Below are positions 1-7,536 of a DNA stretch of 64,000 bases, piece by piece (positions within the stretch are counted from its first letter, which is position 1; every line of letters begins with the position of its first letter). Origin of the DNA: LH-M37 sp965602855 (GTDB lineage: Bacteria > Pseudomonadota > Gammaproteobacteria > SZUA-229); assembly GCA_965602855.1 (NCBI GenBank), contig CBFCZV010000001.1, positions 1 through 64,000 of the forward strand. The letters are read 5' to 3'. The position numbers and the translations under genes were made by a program. A model generated the notes under the pieces. That model made no database searches, had not been told where the DNA came from, and saw only the letters and a program-made list of their open reading frames with translations.

Positions 1-163
1 ACGAACGCTTTTGGGTAAATTGACCGACCACCTCTAGCCCTAAGGTCTTTGCCAGGTCAGCCAATTCGGCCAACGACGACTCGAATTCAACATCGCCAAC
101 ACTATCTAATTGCACGGCGACGATCAGTGCACGCGGAAGGGATGGTTTTTCGGGGTTTGACAT
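1..163 (-). CDS. hflX: GTPase HflX, N-terminal fragment (runs off the window start)
   Basis: Partial gene: only the first 54 codons lie in the window, reading leftward from an ATG at 163. The translation begins MSNPEKPSLPRALIVAVQLD and continues with FESSLAELADLAKTLGLEVV and a QKR-type end. This matches the HflX N-terminal domain, where a short strand is followed by an E-rich helix (S-LxELxxLxxTxGxxVVG) and Q-x-R. HflX is a ribosome-associated GTPase that splits stalled 70S ribosomes. The G domain is outside the window, so the call rests on the N-terminal pattern alone. A 47-bp repeat lies 36 nt upstream of the start codon. No strong Shine-Dalgarno sequence is visible. Confidence 0.75.
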   Translation of the reverse strand, partial: MSNPEKPSLPRALIVAVQLDSVGDVEFESSLAELADLAKTLGLEVVGQFTQKRS

Positions 164-199
164 GGGCTAATTTCTCATGAGATTGGGGCGCGGACTTTT

Positions 200-246
200 A
201 AAAATAGCGTCACACGAAGTCAAGTGTACACTTCATCTTAGACGAG
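200..246. repeat. 47-bp direct repeat, copy 1 (upstream of hflX)
   Basis: This 47-bp sequence recurs at 5862-5908 in the same orientation with 45 of 47 identical positions. It contains the palindrome AAGTGTACACTT, extended to TGAAGTGTACACTTCA (16 bp) in copy 2. Each copy ends about 36 nt upstream of the start codon of a leftward gene: hflX here, the methyltransferase at copy 2. The two copies bracket the glycan-modification module. It could be a duplicated leader or operator, or the footprint of a site-specific insertion. Confidence 0.9.
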
Positions 247-293
247 CGCCTAAGTGTAGGCGTGCTTTGAATGTTCTAATAATTGAGGTCACA

Positions 294-312
294 CAATAAC
301 TAGGGTCAGAGT
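294..312. repeat. 19-bp inverted repeat of the GGGTCAGAG family, left copy
   Basis: The sequence CAATAACTAGGGTCAGAGT matches the reverse complement of 4869-4887 at 18 of 19 positions. The pair points inward around the four genes between 353 and 4800. The GGGTCAGAG core belongs to the dispersed REP-like family found elsewhere in the first 15 kb. Confidence 0.75.
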
Positions 313-352
313 GGGGTACTCCAATATTCCCGTACACATAGTTAAGCAACAA

Positions 353-1159
353 TTAACACCATTCCCAATAGTGCTTACTAGTCGGCCTACTACGATCGAA
401 ATCCACTGAATCATATGCGGTCAGACAACGCAGAAACTCATGATCTTCGGGTATAGTCAAATTCTCGTAGGTGAAATTTATCCTATTACCATGCCATCCC
501 TTTTTTAGTTCCGCATTATCAAACCCACGATTCAAATATTTCATCCTTGCATGGCTATTACCCAGAACTAAATAGTGTCGCAGCATGTGTGTGCAGGGAT
601 ATATATTCAAAGCCTCTCCCGACAAATTATGCCCTGCACACATATTAGACAGATTGGCGGACCTTTTCCAAGCACGGTTCAACCGATTTTCTCTCGGGGC
701 GAAAAAGTAATACCTCAATATATCTTTATAATAGTCCTCACCCACTAGTTCCTTTTCAGGTTTAGGCAAGAAGACGAACTCTTCAAAATTGAGCGCGTTA
801 AAGCCAAGAGCGTCTGCTTCCTCTATAGCTTGCCGCAGCGTCCCGCCATCTCTATGCTGTAGGATTTCATCCGCGTCATGATGCACAATCCAATCGTGAG
901 TTAAATGTGAAACGATTTCATGCTTTCTTTGAAGTTGTTCTGTAAGTGAAAAGCATCCATTATGCGGTAGTGACTCAACTCTTATAATTGGTGCATTCTT
1001 GAATTCTTGATAAAGCTTTTTACTATCGTCACTGGAAGCATTATCCAGGATCACCACATCGATTTTCTGGGCTGCCAAGATTGGTAGCAATATATGCAGA
1101 TATGCATATTCATTCCTAACCCCAATCACTGCACATACAGAAAGAGTGCAGCCCTGCAT
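353..1159 (-). CDS. Glycosyltransferase, GT2-like (GT-A fold)
   Basis: A predicted cytoplasmic glycosyltransferase of 268 residues. The N-terminus has the GT-A pattern: a first strand CAVIGVRNE, then VVILDNASSDDS (nucleotide-binding loop), and later HHDADEIL, which supplies the DxD metal and sugar-nucleotide motif. I chose the ATG at 1159 because AAGGAG lies about 8 nt upstream; a GTG two codons earlier is possible. The ATG overlaps the stop of the upstream pyruvyl-transferase gene as TGATG, so the two are translationally coupled. It is probably the last gene of a leftward glycan operon. Donor and acceptor cannot be deduced. Confidence 0.8.
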   Translation of the reverse strand: MQGCTLSVCAVIGVRNEYAYLHILLPILAAQKIDVVILDNASSDDSKKLYQEFKNAPIIRVESLPHNGCFSLTEQLQRKHEIVSHLTHDWIVHHDADEILQHRDGGTLRQAIEEADALGFNALNFEEFVFLPKPEKELVGEDYYKDILRYYFFAPRENRLNRAWKRSANLSNMCAGHNLSGEALNIYPCTHMLRHYLVLGNSHARMKYLNRGFDNAELKKGWHGNRINFTYENLTIPEDHEFLRCLTAYDSVDFDRSRPTSKHYWEWC

Positions 1160-2418
1160 CAACACTCCTTCACCTTAAGCCCAAGATCGCAAACTCCAGC
1201 TCTTAATTGACGCTTTGCGGTCTGGACGTCCGCTTCAATTATTGATTTAACATTGTTTATATAATCTGAATTTCCAATTACTGATAACAGGCGCTGCTTT
1301 CTCCTTTCGAACATTGCGCTTGTCTTTATCTCTTCTGCTCGCACGACGAACTCCAGCGCCTCGTACATTGACCCCGCCAACTCCCTTTTATCCCGCCATG
1401 AAAACATCGCCCCACTATTTACAGAGCGCGCGCTATCATCAACAGGATCGGACAGAGTCACAGCAGGAATACCGAAGCGCCAGCTGAGCAACGCCGCATG
1501 GTAAGAATCAGTAACCACAACCTCACAAGAAGCCAGATGCGACAATACTTCAATCGCGTTTTGCGTTTCAACTCGCTGACAATCCACTCCATTTGAAGAA
1601 GACATCTGTGGAAACCCCTGCAAATCGCCCCAATTTATCCACTCTATTCGTCTATCCAAAAGGCCAGCAATATCCTCAGCGATCTCTTGTAATGCTGCAT
1701 GATATTTACTACTTCTACCAAAAAATATCCCAATACTTCCATGAACCCCATTCCATCTAGGTACTTCTTCCGGTGAAATCAGTAAAGCAGGATCAATACC
1801 GACGAGATTCTCCAACGAAGTGCGCATTCTGCCAGCCATCAGAGCCGATATTGGATCCCTAAATGAAGCAAACTCTACATTCTTTATAAACTTGGATAAC
1901 AATTGCGAATATTCCTCATCACGCAAATCATCGGCCCCATTAAAGATAAGGGTTGAGCCAAATGTTCCCACCCGGTCGAATATTTCTTCCGAGACACCAT
2001 CAAGTAACAGGTACCGCCTGGACAAGCTTGGTCCTTCGTCCCCACCCGATATTCGACCAACAGCGTTAACATACTGTGCCATATGGTGGAAGTCACCCCA
2101 GTATAGAATCGGCCCCTTAACGTTATTAGGCCAATCGCCATCTATATCTTTACTCCTCCCATATCCCACATCCATCGTCGCCAATACATCTGGATTGATT
2201 TTAAGTGCTCTCTGGACAAGCGAACCTATTCGCCAGATCTGCACATCAACACCGACCTGATTAAAAAAACTTTTCAAGCCCAGGTCTACCGCCGCCATCC
2301 CTACATTTACTCCCGGAGGTTGAGGAAGAACACAATTAATCACTGGTCTACATTTATACCGCTCAGTCCCACGGCCGATCAAATCAAATAAGTTCACATT
2401 GAAACCTGCATTTATCAA
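1159..2418 (-). CDS. Polysaccharide pyruvyl transferase family protein
   Basis: About 419 residues with the family's GT-B-like layout: an N-terminal glycine-rich region (PPGVNVGMAAVDLG), a central segment starting GSIGIFFGRSS, and the diagnostic C-terminal VTDSYHAALLSWRFGIPAV. That last motif corresponds to the TDRxHxxxxxxxxGxPxx signature. Such enzymes transfer pyruvate from phosphoenolpyruvate to sugars as ketals, making surface polysaccharides acidic. The start used is a TTG without a clear Shine-Dalgarno sequence; a GTG a few codons downstream, preceded by AGG, is an alternative. It overlaps the GT2 gene by 1 nt. Confidence 0.82.
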   Translation of the reverse strand: MINAGFNVNLFDLIGRGTERYKCRPVINCVLPQPPGVNVGMAAVDLGLKSFFNQVGVDVQIWRIGSLVQRALKINPDVLATMDVGYGRSKDIDGDWPNNVKGPILYWGDFHHMAQYVNAVGRISGGDEGPSLSRRYLLLDGVSEEIFDRVGTFGSTLIFNGADDLRDEEYSQLLSKFIKNVEFASFRDPISALMAGRMRTSLENLVGIDPALLISPEEVPRWNGVHGSIGIFFGRSSKYHAALQEIAEDIAGLLDRRIEWINWGDLQGFPQMSSSNGVDCQRVETQNAIEVLSHLASCEVVVTDSYHAALLSWRFGIPAVTLSDPVDDSARSVNSGAMFSWRDKRELAGSMYEALEFVVRAEEIKTSAMFERRKQRLLSVIGNSDYINNVKSIIEADVQTAKRQLRAGVCDLGLKVKEC

Positions 2419-2446
2419 ACATTAAAATCACCTTCGAGCACATTAA

Positions 2447-3277
2447 TCACGTCCGGGCAGAAAGTGCGTCATTTTTTGATTGAATCTCTGGGAAAAACTG
2501 AGCAATAAGGTCACCACAGTGCTCATTCACCTTATATTCAAGGTACTCTTGATCTATTTGATCAAGCAAACCGAACTTCGCCTTGGCTTTGAAAACGTGC
2601 GATTTTTCTTTTTGGAGATTACTACTCAATATGCCTGCAAACGCTGCAATCTCCTCTGTACGTTCAGTTATCATGTCGGTTCGAACAATCAACAATCGAT
2701 CTTCTGGAACAGTATCGATTACTGTACGATTATGATTTTCCCAGTACGATAGGTACCCGTCGAGCGTGTAGAGTCCATTTTCCTTTAAAATCAACTCTCC
2801 TTGTTGGTGAGTATATATGTCAGGTCGAAATCGCAAATCACGCAACTTAACCCATTTATCAGAACCTCCATGAGCTAGCTGATGATTTACGAATGAATCA
2901 AGCCATGAGTATGGATCACGGATGGTTAAAATGAATTTCGCATCAGAGAATAGCTCTACTAGCTTACTGAGAAAGAAGAAGTTTAGCTGTGACGAATCGA
3001 TGTCGAGCCACAATCTTCGATCACGCTTTAACAAGTAGCGACCAAGCTCTGAGTCATCAACGTGCCCAGCTGCAACAGCTAAGATTATATCTAGAACTTC
3101 CTGGTTTTCAGGTTCGTGAGCGGAGTGAAGCTGATTATCAAGAATTGCTCCAATCGAGTGGGTTCCTGATTTGGCAGTTCCTGTGCCGTAGATATGTGTT
3201 TTGCGGGGCCTCACCAAAGGAAATAAGAAGGTGGTTCTAAACACTCCTTTCAACTTTCTCGTAATTCGTTGCAGCAT
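2447..3277 (-). CDS. Sulfotransferase family protein
   Basis: A predicted PAPS-dependent sulfotransferase of 276 residues. Near the N-terminus GTGTAKSGTHSI is the 5'-phosphosulfate-binding loop. It is followed by HEPE and by FILTIRDPYSWLDSF, which matches the 3'-phosphate-binding strand and the arginine-aspartate motif typical of the family. I chose the ATG at 3277 because AAGGAGG lies 8 nt upstream; an in-frame ATG 17 codons earlier has no such site. The neighbours suggest that it sulfates a surface glycan or a glycosylated lipid, which is inference. Confidence 0.82.
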   Translation of the reverse strand: MLQRITRKLKGVFRTTFLFPLVRPRKTHIYGTGTAKSGTHSIGAILDNQLHSAHEPENQEVLDIILAVAAGHVDDSELGRYLLKRDRRLWLDIDSSQLNFFFLSKLVELFSDAKFILTIRDPYSWLDSFVNHQLAHGGSDKWVKLRDLRFRPDIYTHQQGELILKENGLYTLDGYLSYWENHNRTVIDTVPEDRLLIVRTDMITERTEEIAAFAGILSSNLQKEKSHVFKAKAKFGLLDQIDQEYLEYKVNEHCGDLIAQFFPEIQSKNDALSART

Positions 3278-3606
3278 TACAGTTTCCTCCTTATAGAGAT
3301 GTATAACGTTTGAGGTAAGCAGCGGCATGAATATGTTTCAGTGGGGAAAGGGGAATAACAATACGAGGTAAGCGAGCCATGCTAGTAATATGTCCTAATT
3401 AGTGCGTTTAGTAAACTGTCACCGTAATACTAGTAATACCACATAGCGACTATCAGCTACCATCGACAACTGCTTCTAATAGTAGCTTCATAGCCGCTCT
3501 CTAGCAATTAACCAATAAAAATACAGAACTATTGAAGCGCTGCGGCTCCACCAATCTACGTTCATGGAAAAGGATACTTTCACTATTTTTTCCAGGCCAG
3601 GAGAAA
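3278..3606. other. Non-coding gap of 329 bp
   Basis: No convincing reading frame, RNA gene, attC site or terminator hairpin is seen here. The stretch separates the GT4 gene from the sulfotransferase gene, so the two may not share one transcript. Confidence 0.5.
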
Positions 3607-4800
3607 TCATGTCGAATACAATGCTTTACATTTTTCCCACCCTGCGCGAGCAATACGATCAGCACATTCACGATCATTGACCAGTTTTTCTATTGCCTCA
3701 ACAAACTCCGAGGCTGATTCAGCTAGAAGATAGTGCTCACCGTTTTCAAAAGCCAGCCCACGCACACCGTGGTTAGTTGAGATGACTGGTCGACATTGCG
3801 CCATTGCCTCAAGCGTTTTTAGCTTGGTTCCACCGCCAGAAATCATAGGAACTAATACAATGTGAGTTTGCGCATACCAATCAGTCAGGTCGTCAGGTGA
3901 AATGACAAGATCGACATCTTCCTCTTCCCTCAGAACATCTATTAATCTTTTAGAAGGATGTCGACCGACAATCCGTAGACGCCATGACAAAGCAAGCTGC
4001 TGACGAAGTAGGGGCAATACTTTGCTAACCAGAAACAGCGCAGCCTCTTCGTTGGGCGAATAACCAAGCGTTCCAACAAACATCAGGTTTAACTGCCCGT
4101 CGGGTGGAGATTGAACGCTTTCAGGGAAGGGTACGCGATTCGGCCTACAGCCAATGTCCCGAGCCAATCGGGTCTTAAAGTCGTTGCAATCCAAGGGGGA
4201 AGCCAAATAAGCCTTCTGGTAAGGGGCTTTTAAATAACGCTCTACCACACTGTAATTCGAAGCTAACAATTTTGATCTTTTTGCCTTTTGCACATCACCA
4301 ATCCGTAATTGTGACTGAGCGACACTTGCCCGAGTTCTAGATTCCCAATCATCAATATCTAGCTCTAATATAGCTTTGGGAAAGCGTCGGGAGAGTAACA
4401 ATCCCAGCTCATGCATATACAGCCTGAAAATAACGATATGCTCAACCTGAGCTTTCGAAAGAAAGAGGGAGAGCTCATCTGAAAAAGGCTGAGAAGGTGA
4501 AATATTTACCCAATCATCTATGAAACGGCGAGTAAAAAAAGCAAGCAAAGGAAAATGTTTTCCGTACTTTCGGTTAGGAGGAGTAACTACACGAATAGAT
4601 TCTTTCCCCCAGACCTTTTCCGCAGGATAATCTGGCTTAATTTGATCACAATCCAGATGGCGCTCAGTCACCAAAACATGGACCCGATATTTTTTTGAAA
4701 GCGAAATCAACCAATCCCAAGCGCGCAATGAACGTCCTGAACTACCAGGAAGGGGCAATACTGGTGTAACCAATAGGGCTACCAATTTCTCATCTTTCAC
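3607..4800 (-). CDS. Glycosyltransferase family 4 (GT-B) protein
   Basis: A 397-residue GT-B glycosyltransferase. The N-terminal Rossmann half begins LVTPVLPLPGSSGRSLRAW, with the glycine loop that binds the acceptor side. The second half starts NLMFVGTLGYSPNEEAALFL and contains the donor-binding SGGGTKLKTLEAMAQCRPVI segment of family 4, with its EAM glutamate. It should act in the cytoplasm on a nucleotide-sugar donor. The start is GTG with AAGGTGGG about 10 nt upstream. The acceptor is unknown; the context is a decorated surface polysaccharide. An attC-like site lies about 110 nt upstream. Confidence 0.85.
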   Translation of the reverse strand: MKDEKLVALLVTPVLPLPGSSGRSLRAWDWLISLSKKYRVHVLVTERHLDCDQIKPDYPAEKVWGKESIRVVTPPNRKYGKHFPLLAFFTRRFIDDWVNISPSQPFSDELSLFLSKAQVEHIVIFRLYMHELGLLLSRRFPKAILELDIDDWESRTRASVAQSQLRIGDVQKAKRSKLLASNYSVVERYLKAPYQKAYLASPLDCNDFKTRLARDIGCRPNRVPFPESVQSPPDGQLNLMFVGTLGYSPNEEAALFLVSKVLPLLRQQLALSWRLRIVGRHPSKRLIDVLREEEDVDLVISPDDLTDWYAQTHIVLVPMISGGGTKLKTLEAMAQCRPVISTNHGVRGLAFENGEHYLLAESASEFVEAIEKLVNDRECADRIARAGWEKCKALYST

Positions 4801-4868
4801 TCAGACGTACCCACCTTCTAGCTTCTTCTTCCACGTGTAATTACAAAAATAACAACTTATTTAATTTT

Positions 4869-4887
4869 ACTCTGACCCTAATTATTG
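4869..4887. repeat. 19-bp inverted repeat of the GGGTCAGAG family, right copy
   Basis: Inverted partner of 294-312 (18 of 19 positions). It lies upstream of the GT4 gene and next to the attC-like site. Together the pair encloses the two glycosyltransferases, the pyruvyl transferase and the sulfotransferase, but not the methyltransferase. Confidence 0.7.
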
Positions 4888-4908
4888 TGGCTATGATTTT
4901 TTCGTATC

Positions 4909-4971
4909 GCCTAAAGCCAAGCTCACCCGTGCCGCGCTTTTTGCGGCGTCGGTTGGAGCGAAATGTTAGGT
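4909..4971 (-). other. attC-like integron recombination site (degenerate)
   Basis: Read on the minus strand, the site begins with ACCTAAC, a perfect RYYYAAC core. It then has an imperfect stem with arms CGCTCCAACCGACGCCGC and GCGGCACGGGTGAGC around an AAAAAGC loop, and ends with TTTAGGC where GTTRRRY is expected. The arms differ by unpaired bases, as in true attC sites. It starts 26 nt after the methyltransferase stop codon, the normal place for a cassette attC. The lost first G of the end core suggests that it no longer recombines well. Confidence 0.55.
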
Positions 4972-4996
4972 TGCCAAATACCCGAATTGAATGCAT

Positions 4997-5824
4997 TCAA
5001 TTCAGAATCTTCCGAAACCTTGTCTTTAAGGCGACGAATATATTTGGACGGAATATTTTCAATGCATACCAAATGGTGCATCTTACACTCTCCTCATCTT
5101 GGTTAAATGGCTCCACTCGATAGCAATCGATTTCGACGTTATCGGCTCGGTAGCTTTTGCTAAAGTAATTAATCAGAAATGGGGTTTTTATCGCGGCACG
5201 ATACTTTGGCGCATAATCTTTTCGGCACAAAAACAGTTTATTTGAACCAGCCGCAAAGGGAATAATGTCAGATTCCGTTTCATTCTGCCATAGCGTATAG
5301 CCATACGTGACATCTGGCCACTCTGCTCGACAATAGTCGTCTAGTGCTATTACCCCGCCACCGGCTAAGGTCTTCTCAGCCAGCATTAGGTCATTTTGTA
5401 CGATCGATTTCCAGTGTCCGCCGTCCACGCTAAAGAATCGCACTGGACCCACTTGCTTCAAGATATCATCGGGTTTTACGGCCTCTGACGATCCTTTCAA
5501 TGTTCGAATTCGCGAAAGGTCAATATGAAACTTACTCATATTTTTCTTAAATGCATTAACGTTTCCTTTGCCAGAAGAATCTAGATTTTTACCCTGATCA
5601 TCGAAGAGATCAATGCATAGCGCTAGTTCGTCTGTTTGCAGCGCCATACACAAAGGGATGAACGACTTGCCATGATGGATACCAATCTCCACACAACTCC
5701 CGTGAATGCTCTGCTGGTCTTGAAAGGCTAGAATTGAACCAATGATTTCCGCATCTACGCGTTGCAGCCAACCGTTCACATTCTTTTTGCCATGTTTTAG
5801 GTAGTTCCAAAGTTTTTCGTTCAC
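4997..5824 (-). CDS. Class I SAM-dependent methyltransferase
   Basis: About 275 residues with a Rossmann methyltransferase core. SCVEIGIHHGKSFIPLCMAL is motif I (E-x-G-x-x-x-G-x-S/T). LCIDLFDD supplies the acidic residue for the SAM ribose. RFFSVDGGHW and GGGVIALDDYC match motifs IV and V of the Methyltransf_24-like group. I prefer the GTG at 5824 because GGAG lies upstream at normal spacing; an in-frame GTG at 5893 lies inside the 47-bp repeat and would add 23 hydrophobic residues. An attC-like site follows the stop, so this may have entered as a gene cassette. Sugar or aglycone methylation is the likely role. Confidence 0.75.
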   Translation of the reverse strand: MNEKLWNYLKHGKKNVNGWLQRVDAEIIGSILAFQDQQSIHGSCVEIGIHHGKSFIPLCMALQTDELALCIDLFDDQGKNLDSSGKGNVNAFKKNMSKFHIDLSRIRTLKGSSEAVKPDDILKQVGPVRFFSVDGGHWKSIVQNDLMLAEKTLAGGGVIALDDYCRAEWPDVTYGYTLWQNETESDIIPFAAGSNKLFLCRKDYAPKYRAAIKTPFLINYFSKSYRADNVEIDCYRVEPFNQDEESVRCTIWYALKIFRPNIFVALKTRFRKILN

Positions 5825-5861
5825 AAGCCAACTCCGATATATGATATTTTTGAAAAATAGG

Positions 5862-5908
5862 AAAAATAGCGTCACACGAAGTGAAGTGTACACTTCATCT
5901 TAGGCGAG
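5862..5908. repeat. 47-bp direct repeat, copy 2 (upstream of the methyltransferase)
   Basis: Same-orientation copy of 200-246 with two mismatches. It holds the 16-bp perfect palindrome TGAAGTGTACACTTCA at 5882-5897. It ends 37 nt before the preferred GTG start of the methyltransferase, just as copy 1 ends 36 nt before the hflX start. Confidence 0.9.
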
Positions 5909-6395
5909 TACCGAAGTACCGTAGGTTGGGGTGAATTAAACGTAGTGGACTAACTCGAACTAATCTTGGGATTAACTACTCTTTCGTGTGTGGTTATGGA
6001 AATAGTGGGGTGTTTGATTTTGGTTTGAGGGTGATTATTTACATTCAGTCTTTGGCTTTTTTATTTTTATCATTGCCGTGCCGACCTTAACCTTTGATTG
6101 CGCGCTTGCTGGCGCACGTTACCTTTTTGTGTCGAAACAAAAACGTAACCCAAAAAATTCGCCCTATTACAATCTGCCCTGCGGGTTCCCTCAGCGTCCA
6201 ACTTTGCCTACGCGTCGGCCTGACTCGCAATCCCGCTCGCAGACCTCAATTCGCCGTCCATGGCGAATTGCCGCTACCAAAGTTGAAAACTAAGGCAGCT
6301 TGTATAAGGGATTAAAATTCTGAAAGACAAAACCTGACCCGGGTTTTTCGATAGATTTAGTATATTAGAAAGTATTGTGATCTGACCCCGGTTTT
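5909..6395. other. Non-coding stretch with a hairpin and two tandem REP-like elements
   Basis: No credible gene. Around 6116-6151 an inverted repeat pairs ACGTTACCTTTTTGT with ACAAAAACGTAAC. Near the right end CTGACCCGGGTTTTTCGATA (from 6334) is followed about 48 bp later by CTGACCCCGGTTTTTTGATA (from 6382), a direct pair of the dispersed REP-like family. The segment between them, TTAGTATATTAGAAA, recurs near 13832. The region reads as an accumulation of repeat remnants. Confidence 0.55.
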
Positions 6396-6626
6396 TTGAT
6401 ATGTAGCATGAGTCGAAAAGGCGAATGCCATGACAATGCCGTTGCAGAAAGTTTTTTTCATACACTAAAAGAAGAATTAGTTTACGATGAAGACTTCGCG
6501 ACAAAACTAGAAGCCAGACAAGCAATATTTAAATATATTGAGTTCTTCTACAACAGAAAGCGACGACACTCAACCATTGGGTACAAAGCAACCTTTGTGT
6601 ATGAAGCTATGAGAGCTGCCGCTTAA
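6396..6626 (+). pseudogene. IS3-family transposase (OrfB) C-terminal remnant
   Basis: About 76 codons match only the C-terminal end of IS3-family DDE transposases. MSRKGECHDNAVAESFFHTL contains the last catalytic glutamate of the DDE triad, in ESFF. YIEFFYNRKRRHSTIGYKA is the conserved tail motif. The catalytic core with both aspartates is missing, and upstream homology stops at a REP-like element. Downstream, GGGGGAAGTCCA near 6643 resembles the terminal inverted repeat of an IS3-group element. This is a dead fragment, not a working transposase. Confidence 0.85.
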
Positions 6627-6639
6627 TTATAGTGTCCGT

Positions 6640-6676
6640 GAAGCTGGGGGAAGTCCACTCTGACCCCACTTTTTCC
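6640..6676. repeat. IS3-type end joined to a TCTGACCCC element
   Basis: GGGGGAAGTCCA followed at once by CTCTGACCCCACTTTTT. A closely similar junction (GGAGGAAGTCCA, then CCCCTTT) occurs near 12070-12090 upstream of rsgA. Finding it twice suggests that the composite, not the IS end alone, is the repeated unit. Confidence 0.5.
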
Positions 6677-6685
6677 CTGGTGGGT

Positions 6686-7327
6686 TTATTGCGGGTTACC
6701 GCGTTGGCATTGTCTCTGACCCGGGTTTTTCTTTCGTCTGGCCAGTCCGATTATGCCAATAAGACCACTGCCAAATAACCACACTGATGCTGGTAGAGGT
6801 ACCGGGGTGATATCAATCATAAAGTTTGGACCGAAATAACTATTTACAGGATTGATGATTGTTGGCATTTCCAAAATCCCAGAAGTATCACTATAACGAC
6901 CTCCACCAAATACTATTGGATTGATTGTCAATACACTTGATGCATTTACTATCATGTGATCGACATCCCAATTGGTAGCAGCAATGACATAATTTGTACC
7001 TACATTTAATGTAAAATCAGTAATATCATTGTAACGAAAACCTCCATCCAGAAGAGCTCCAGTTCCAGACCCAATGAGAGTTGAGGCTAAAAGAGAACCC
7101 GCAGAATCCCAAATCCCAACATCATGTGATTCTGCCAGACCATTGTCTTGGAAATCAAATACACCAAGTTGAGTTACTGTTACGCTAGATGTAACATCAA
7201 AAGACCAGCCATATGTGAATGTACCACTAGGATTGAAATCATCAACTCCACCAGTGAATGAAAGAACAGTTGCAGATTCAGCAGAACTGAAAAATAAAAG
7301 AGAGAAAACAAATAGAGTTTTTTTCAT
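6686..7327 (-). CDS. VPLPA-CTERM/PEP-CTERM sorting-domain protein
   Basis: A 213-residue secreted protein. It has an N-terminal signal peptide (MKKTLFVFSLLFFSSAESA), a beta-rich middle containing GWSFDVTSSVTVTQLGVFD resembling DUF4082-type domains, and a C-terminal sorting signal: VPLPASVWLFGSGLIGIIGL followed by ARRKK. Such signals are cut by an exosortase/archaeosortase-type enzyme and direct proteins to the cell surface, often in glycan-rich matrices. Normally the protein would end just after the basic cluster; here NPGQRQCQRGNPQ is added, encoded by a REP-like element. No exosortase gene is in the window. Confidence 0.85.
   Translation of the reverse strand: MKKTLFVFSLLFFSSAESATVLSFTGGVDDFNPSGTFTYGWSFDVTSSVTVTQLGVFDFQDNGLAESHDVGIWDSAGSLLASTLIGSGTGALLDGGFRYNDITDFTLNVGTNYVIAATNWDVDHMIVNASSVLTINPIVFGGGRYSDTSGILEMPTIINPVNSYFGPNFMIDITPVPLPASVWLFGSGLIGIIGLARRKKNPGQRQCQRGNPQ
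6717..6735. repeat. REP-like element within the 3' end of the VPLPA-CTERM gene
   Basis: TCTGACCCGGGTTTTTCTT lies inside the last codons of the gene, directly after the codons for the basic cluster. It is a copy of the family seen at 6334, 6382, 9697, 13857 and 14190, and it replaces the expected stop codon position. Confidence 0.6.
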
Positions 7328-7536
7328 AATTTATCTCGAAGCGTTAAAGTTTTAAAAAGTCATTCTCTGACAGATTCATTCAGGTTCTAACAGTGTATTA
7401 GACAGAAGATTGGTTTTTCAGGGATAGGTAGATTTCTGTCTATTCCTTGACGACTGACTGCCTTGTTTAAATTCTTAAGTAAATCTACAGGACATCATTA
7501 CTTTAAGCAAGGGGTTGTGTTCTAGGGACACATTAC

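Noticed and set aside
200..246. 47-bp repeat as an attC or attI site
   Set aside because: Lacks RYYYAAC/GTTRRRY cores; its palindrome is short and central. Kept as an unexplained direct repeat.
6078..6315. Two overlapping plus-strand frames before the IS3 remnant
   Set aside because: Composition and inverted repeats fit a dispersed non-coding repeat; no protein family recognised.
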